Below, piece by piece: positions 6,952 through 8,175 of a stretch of 8,175 nucleotides of DNA (its first letter is position 1; every line of letters begins with the position of its first letter). Position numbers and translations under genes: made by a program. The notes below the pieces were generated by a model. It was not told where the DNA came from and did not search any database. It saw only the letters and a list, made by a program, of their open reading frames with translations. The stretch comes from Methanimicrococcus sp. GTDB taxonomy: Archaea > Halobacteriota > Methanosarcinia > Methanosarcinales > Methanosarcinaceae. The stretch is from contig WRNK01000047.1 in NCBI GenBank assembly GCA_009776675.1, positions 1 to 8,175 of the forward strand, given 5' to 3'.

Positions 6952-7848
6952 TTAACTTCGCTCCGCCAGTTTTTGGAAATATTCCTGAATAATATCTTTA
7001 TATCCGGGCGGCAGGTTTTCATAATAATGATTGGAGCTTAAACTTTCCGGCGGATAGTATTGAGACGGACCAAATTCACCGTCTGAACTGTTTTCCAGTA
7101 AATCGCCGGGTCCAAATCCTGACCCGGGCGGCAATGTGACATCAATGTCAATTCCGGGGTCTGTTGAAATCGGCGGCGTTCCGACAGCACTTCCGTTGCT
7201 GCTGTTATTATCTTCTTCGCCGACTGCAGGCGGCATCGGACTAATTCCATCCGGTCTGTTTATAAGATCATCCGGTGAAAAAGGCCCCGTAAATCCGGTA
7301 TAGAAAATAAAAACCAAAAAGAGAAAACAGATGACGATTGAAAGTGTCCCGTACATGATCCTTCTTTTGTCCATAAGTTTTCCTGAAGAGACGACTTCAA
7401 TATCTTTTGAAACAACTGTTTTCAAATCAACCGCAATGATATTCTCTTCTTTTCGATTGTCATAAGCCGCCATTAAACGGTCCTTAAGCTGCGGATAATT
7501 GCGTTCAACCACATCTGTTGCCGTTTCACGCTTTGGCGCAGTGCGATGAAAAGCCTCATAAATTTTCTTTTTATTGCGTTCAAAAAGGTTCAAAATAACG
7601 ATTGTTGCCAGACAAATGATAAAGAAAACAAAAATGACTTCATATCGAATTGTAAAAAGCGGAATCTTCAGCGCCAATCCGACATATGGTTCCGTAAATG
7701 GAATCAACTTAAAGAGATCTCCCAGATTAAGGAAAACCGAAACCAAAAATAAGAAAAGCGCAACGGCTACGAAATTCAAAATCTTATAAATGGTCAAATA
7801 ACGGCGGTAACGAGCTGCCGTGTTACGAATAAATTTTTCAAGATCCAA
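6952..7848 (-). CDS. Three-TM membrane protein with outward Pro/Gly/Ser-rich tail, first gene of the MoxR cluster
   Basis: I do not recognise this 298-residue protein by family with confidence. TM helices are predicted at about 20-42, 68-89 and 165-185. The 90-164 stretch is Lys/Arg-rich and therefore cytosolic, and includes RNYPQLKDRLMAAYD. The tail (186-298) would face outside: rich in Pro, Gly, Ser, Asp and Asn, with four overlapping or nearby N-x-S/T sequons (N214, N215, N218, N253), ending in a helix-like YKDIIQEYFQKLAERS. The TM-TM-'fP.L.dRL..A'-TM plan recalls membrane proteins found beside MoxR/VWA genes, such as the N-terminal part of DUF4175 proteins, but it is much shorter. The start is TTG at 7848, the only upstream choice before an in-frame stop, with GTGAT (7852-7856) matching the archaeal anti-Shine-Dalgarno. 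As first gene of the cluster it may anchor or regulate the complex. Confidence 0.8.
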   Translation of the reverse strand: MDLEKFIRNTAARYRRYLTIYKILNFVAVALFLFLVSVFLNLGDLFKLIPFTEPYVGLALKIPLFTIRYEVIFVFFIICLATIVILNLFERNKKKIYEAFHRTAPKRETATDVVERNYPQLKDRLMAAYDNRKEENIIAVDLKTVVSKDIEVVSSGKLMDKRRIMYGTLSIVICFLFLVFIFYTGFTGPFSPDDLINRPDGISPMPPAVGEEDNNSSNGSAVGTPPISTDPGIDIDVTLPPGSGFGPGDLLENSSDGEFGPSQYYPPESLSSNHYYENLPPGYKDIIQEYFQKLAERS

Positions 7849-8013
7849 GCTATCACATCTCTATGAGAGATCGTTTTAATTAAGAGAAATTTTATGATGA
7901 TAATATGAGAAATAAATGTTGGTTGGCAAATAGAATTTTGCTTCATAATTGCTTCTTATTTTATATATAAATTGTCTGTGTTTCATAAATTTCATGAGGA
8001 CAAGTGAAAAAAA
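7849..8013 (-). other. Operon leader and core promoter region without a gene
   Basis: Together with the repeat array to its right, this is the only long stretch (about 327 bp) without a gene. Reading towards the operon it holds the TATA box (7962-7973), a predicted leader of roughly 90 nt, a GAGAAATTTTATG element (7884-7896) shared with the spacer ahead of MoxR, and the GTGAT Shine-Dalgarno (7852-7856) before the TTG start. An open frame covering about 7876-8079 on the minus strand runs into the 28-bp repeats and shows no protein character. I saw no riboswitch or stable hairpin. Confidence 0.6.
7962..7973 (-). promoter_or_regulatory. Palindromic TATA box, likely main operon promoter
   Basis: TTTATATATAAA is a perfect 12-bp palindrome and a strong archaeal TATA element. 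Read on the minus strand, transcription would start near 7937, giving a leader of about 90 nt before the TTG start at 7848. It is the best TATA candidate close to the first gene. Because it is symmetric, TBP could bind in either orientation, and only a BRE or activator would set direction. No clear BRE is visible. Confidence 0.55.
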
Positions 8014-8175
8014 CGAAACAACATTTTGTTGATATAAAGCTGAAACAACATTTTGTATTATATAAAGCTGAAACAACATTTTGTATTATATAAAGCTGAA
8101 GCATCGTTTTGTATTATATAAAGCTGAAGCATCGTTTTGTATTATATAAAGCTGAAGCATCGTTTTGTATTATAT
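8014..8175. repeat. 28-bp minisatellite, about six copies, continuing past the right edge
   Basis: The copies begin at 8014 (27 bp, degenerate), 8041, 8069, 8097, 8125 and 8153 (cut by the window edge). The unit starts TGAARCAWCRTTTTG and ends TATTATATAAAGC. There are two subtypes: copies 1-3 have AACAACA and copies 4-6 have AGCATCG, differing by three shared substitutions; full copies within a subtype are identical apart from copy 1. Each unit holds TTATATAA, a TATA-like palindrome (8058-8065, 8086-8093, 8114-8121, 8142-8149). Copy 1 also holds the inverted repeat CAACA-TTT-TGTTG (8019-8031). There are no spacers, so it is not CRISPR, and 28 is not a multiple of three, so it is not coding. 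It lies 40 bp or more upstream of the operon TATA box and could be regulatory or neutral. Confidence 0.9.

Noticed and set aside
7546..7789. Two plus-strand open frames opposite the three-TM gene
   Set aside because: They are antisense to a convincing membrane protein and show Lys/Asn-rich shadow composition without domains or RBS.
7876..8079. 67-codon open frame on the minus strand upstream of the three-TM gene
   Set aside because: It reads into the 28-bp repeats, whose period is not a multiple of three, has low-complexity composition and overlaps the best promoter candidate.
8014..8175. Possible CRISPR array
   Set aside because: The 28-bp units follow each other directly with no unique spacers.

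Overview
The window looks archaeal, most likely from a low-GC methanogen related to Methanosarcinales. This rests on AT-rich TATA-like boxes (TTTATATA type) ahead of the transcription units, GGGG(T/A)G and GTGAT-type Shine-Dalgarno sequences, and many N-glycosylation sequons lying only in predicted outward-facing segments. The protein style also fits, notably the 'LSIIPLIILY' type BatA N-terminus. The taxonomic call is an inference from memory and was not checked against a database.

All genes are on the minus strand, so transcription runs from right to left. From the right edge: a 28-bp minisatellite (about 8014-8175); a promoter/leader with a 12-bp palindromic TATA box (7962-7973); a three-TM protein with an outward acidic Pro/Gly/Ser tail (6952-7848); a MoxR-family AAA+ ATPase (5867-6832); a soluble DUF58 protein with an intact MIDAS (4912-5790); a BatA-like membrane VWA protein (3006-4910); and a large membrane protein with two VWA domains (354-3005). 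After a 133-bp spacer with its own terminator-like T-tract and TATA box comes the start of a second copy of the large protein (1-220, cut by the window edge).

Together this is a MoxR/DUF58/VWA cluster of the kind called aerotolerance (Bat) or MoxR-VWA operons in bacteria. In such systems a cytosolic AAA+ ATPase works with VWA partners on metal-dependent assembly, maturation or chaperone tasks. Here three membrane proteins would place VWA and Ig-like domains outside the cell, while MoxR and DUF58 stay in the cytosol. The substrate cannot be read from the sequence.

The most notable points are these. The large VWA protein is tandemly duplicated, with a fossil of the preceding gene's last codons kept in front of the second copy. 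Its second VWA domain appears nested inside a cysteine-free glutamine-amidotransferase-like fold. A TATA-containing 28-bp repeat array lies upstream of the operon promoter. No tRNA, rRNA, CRISPR array, transposase or insertion sequence was seen.
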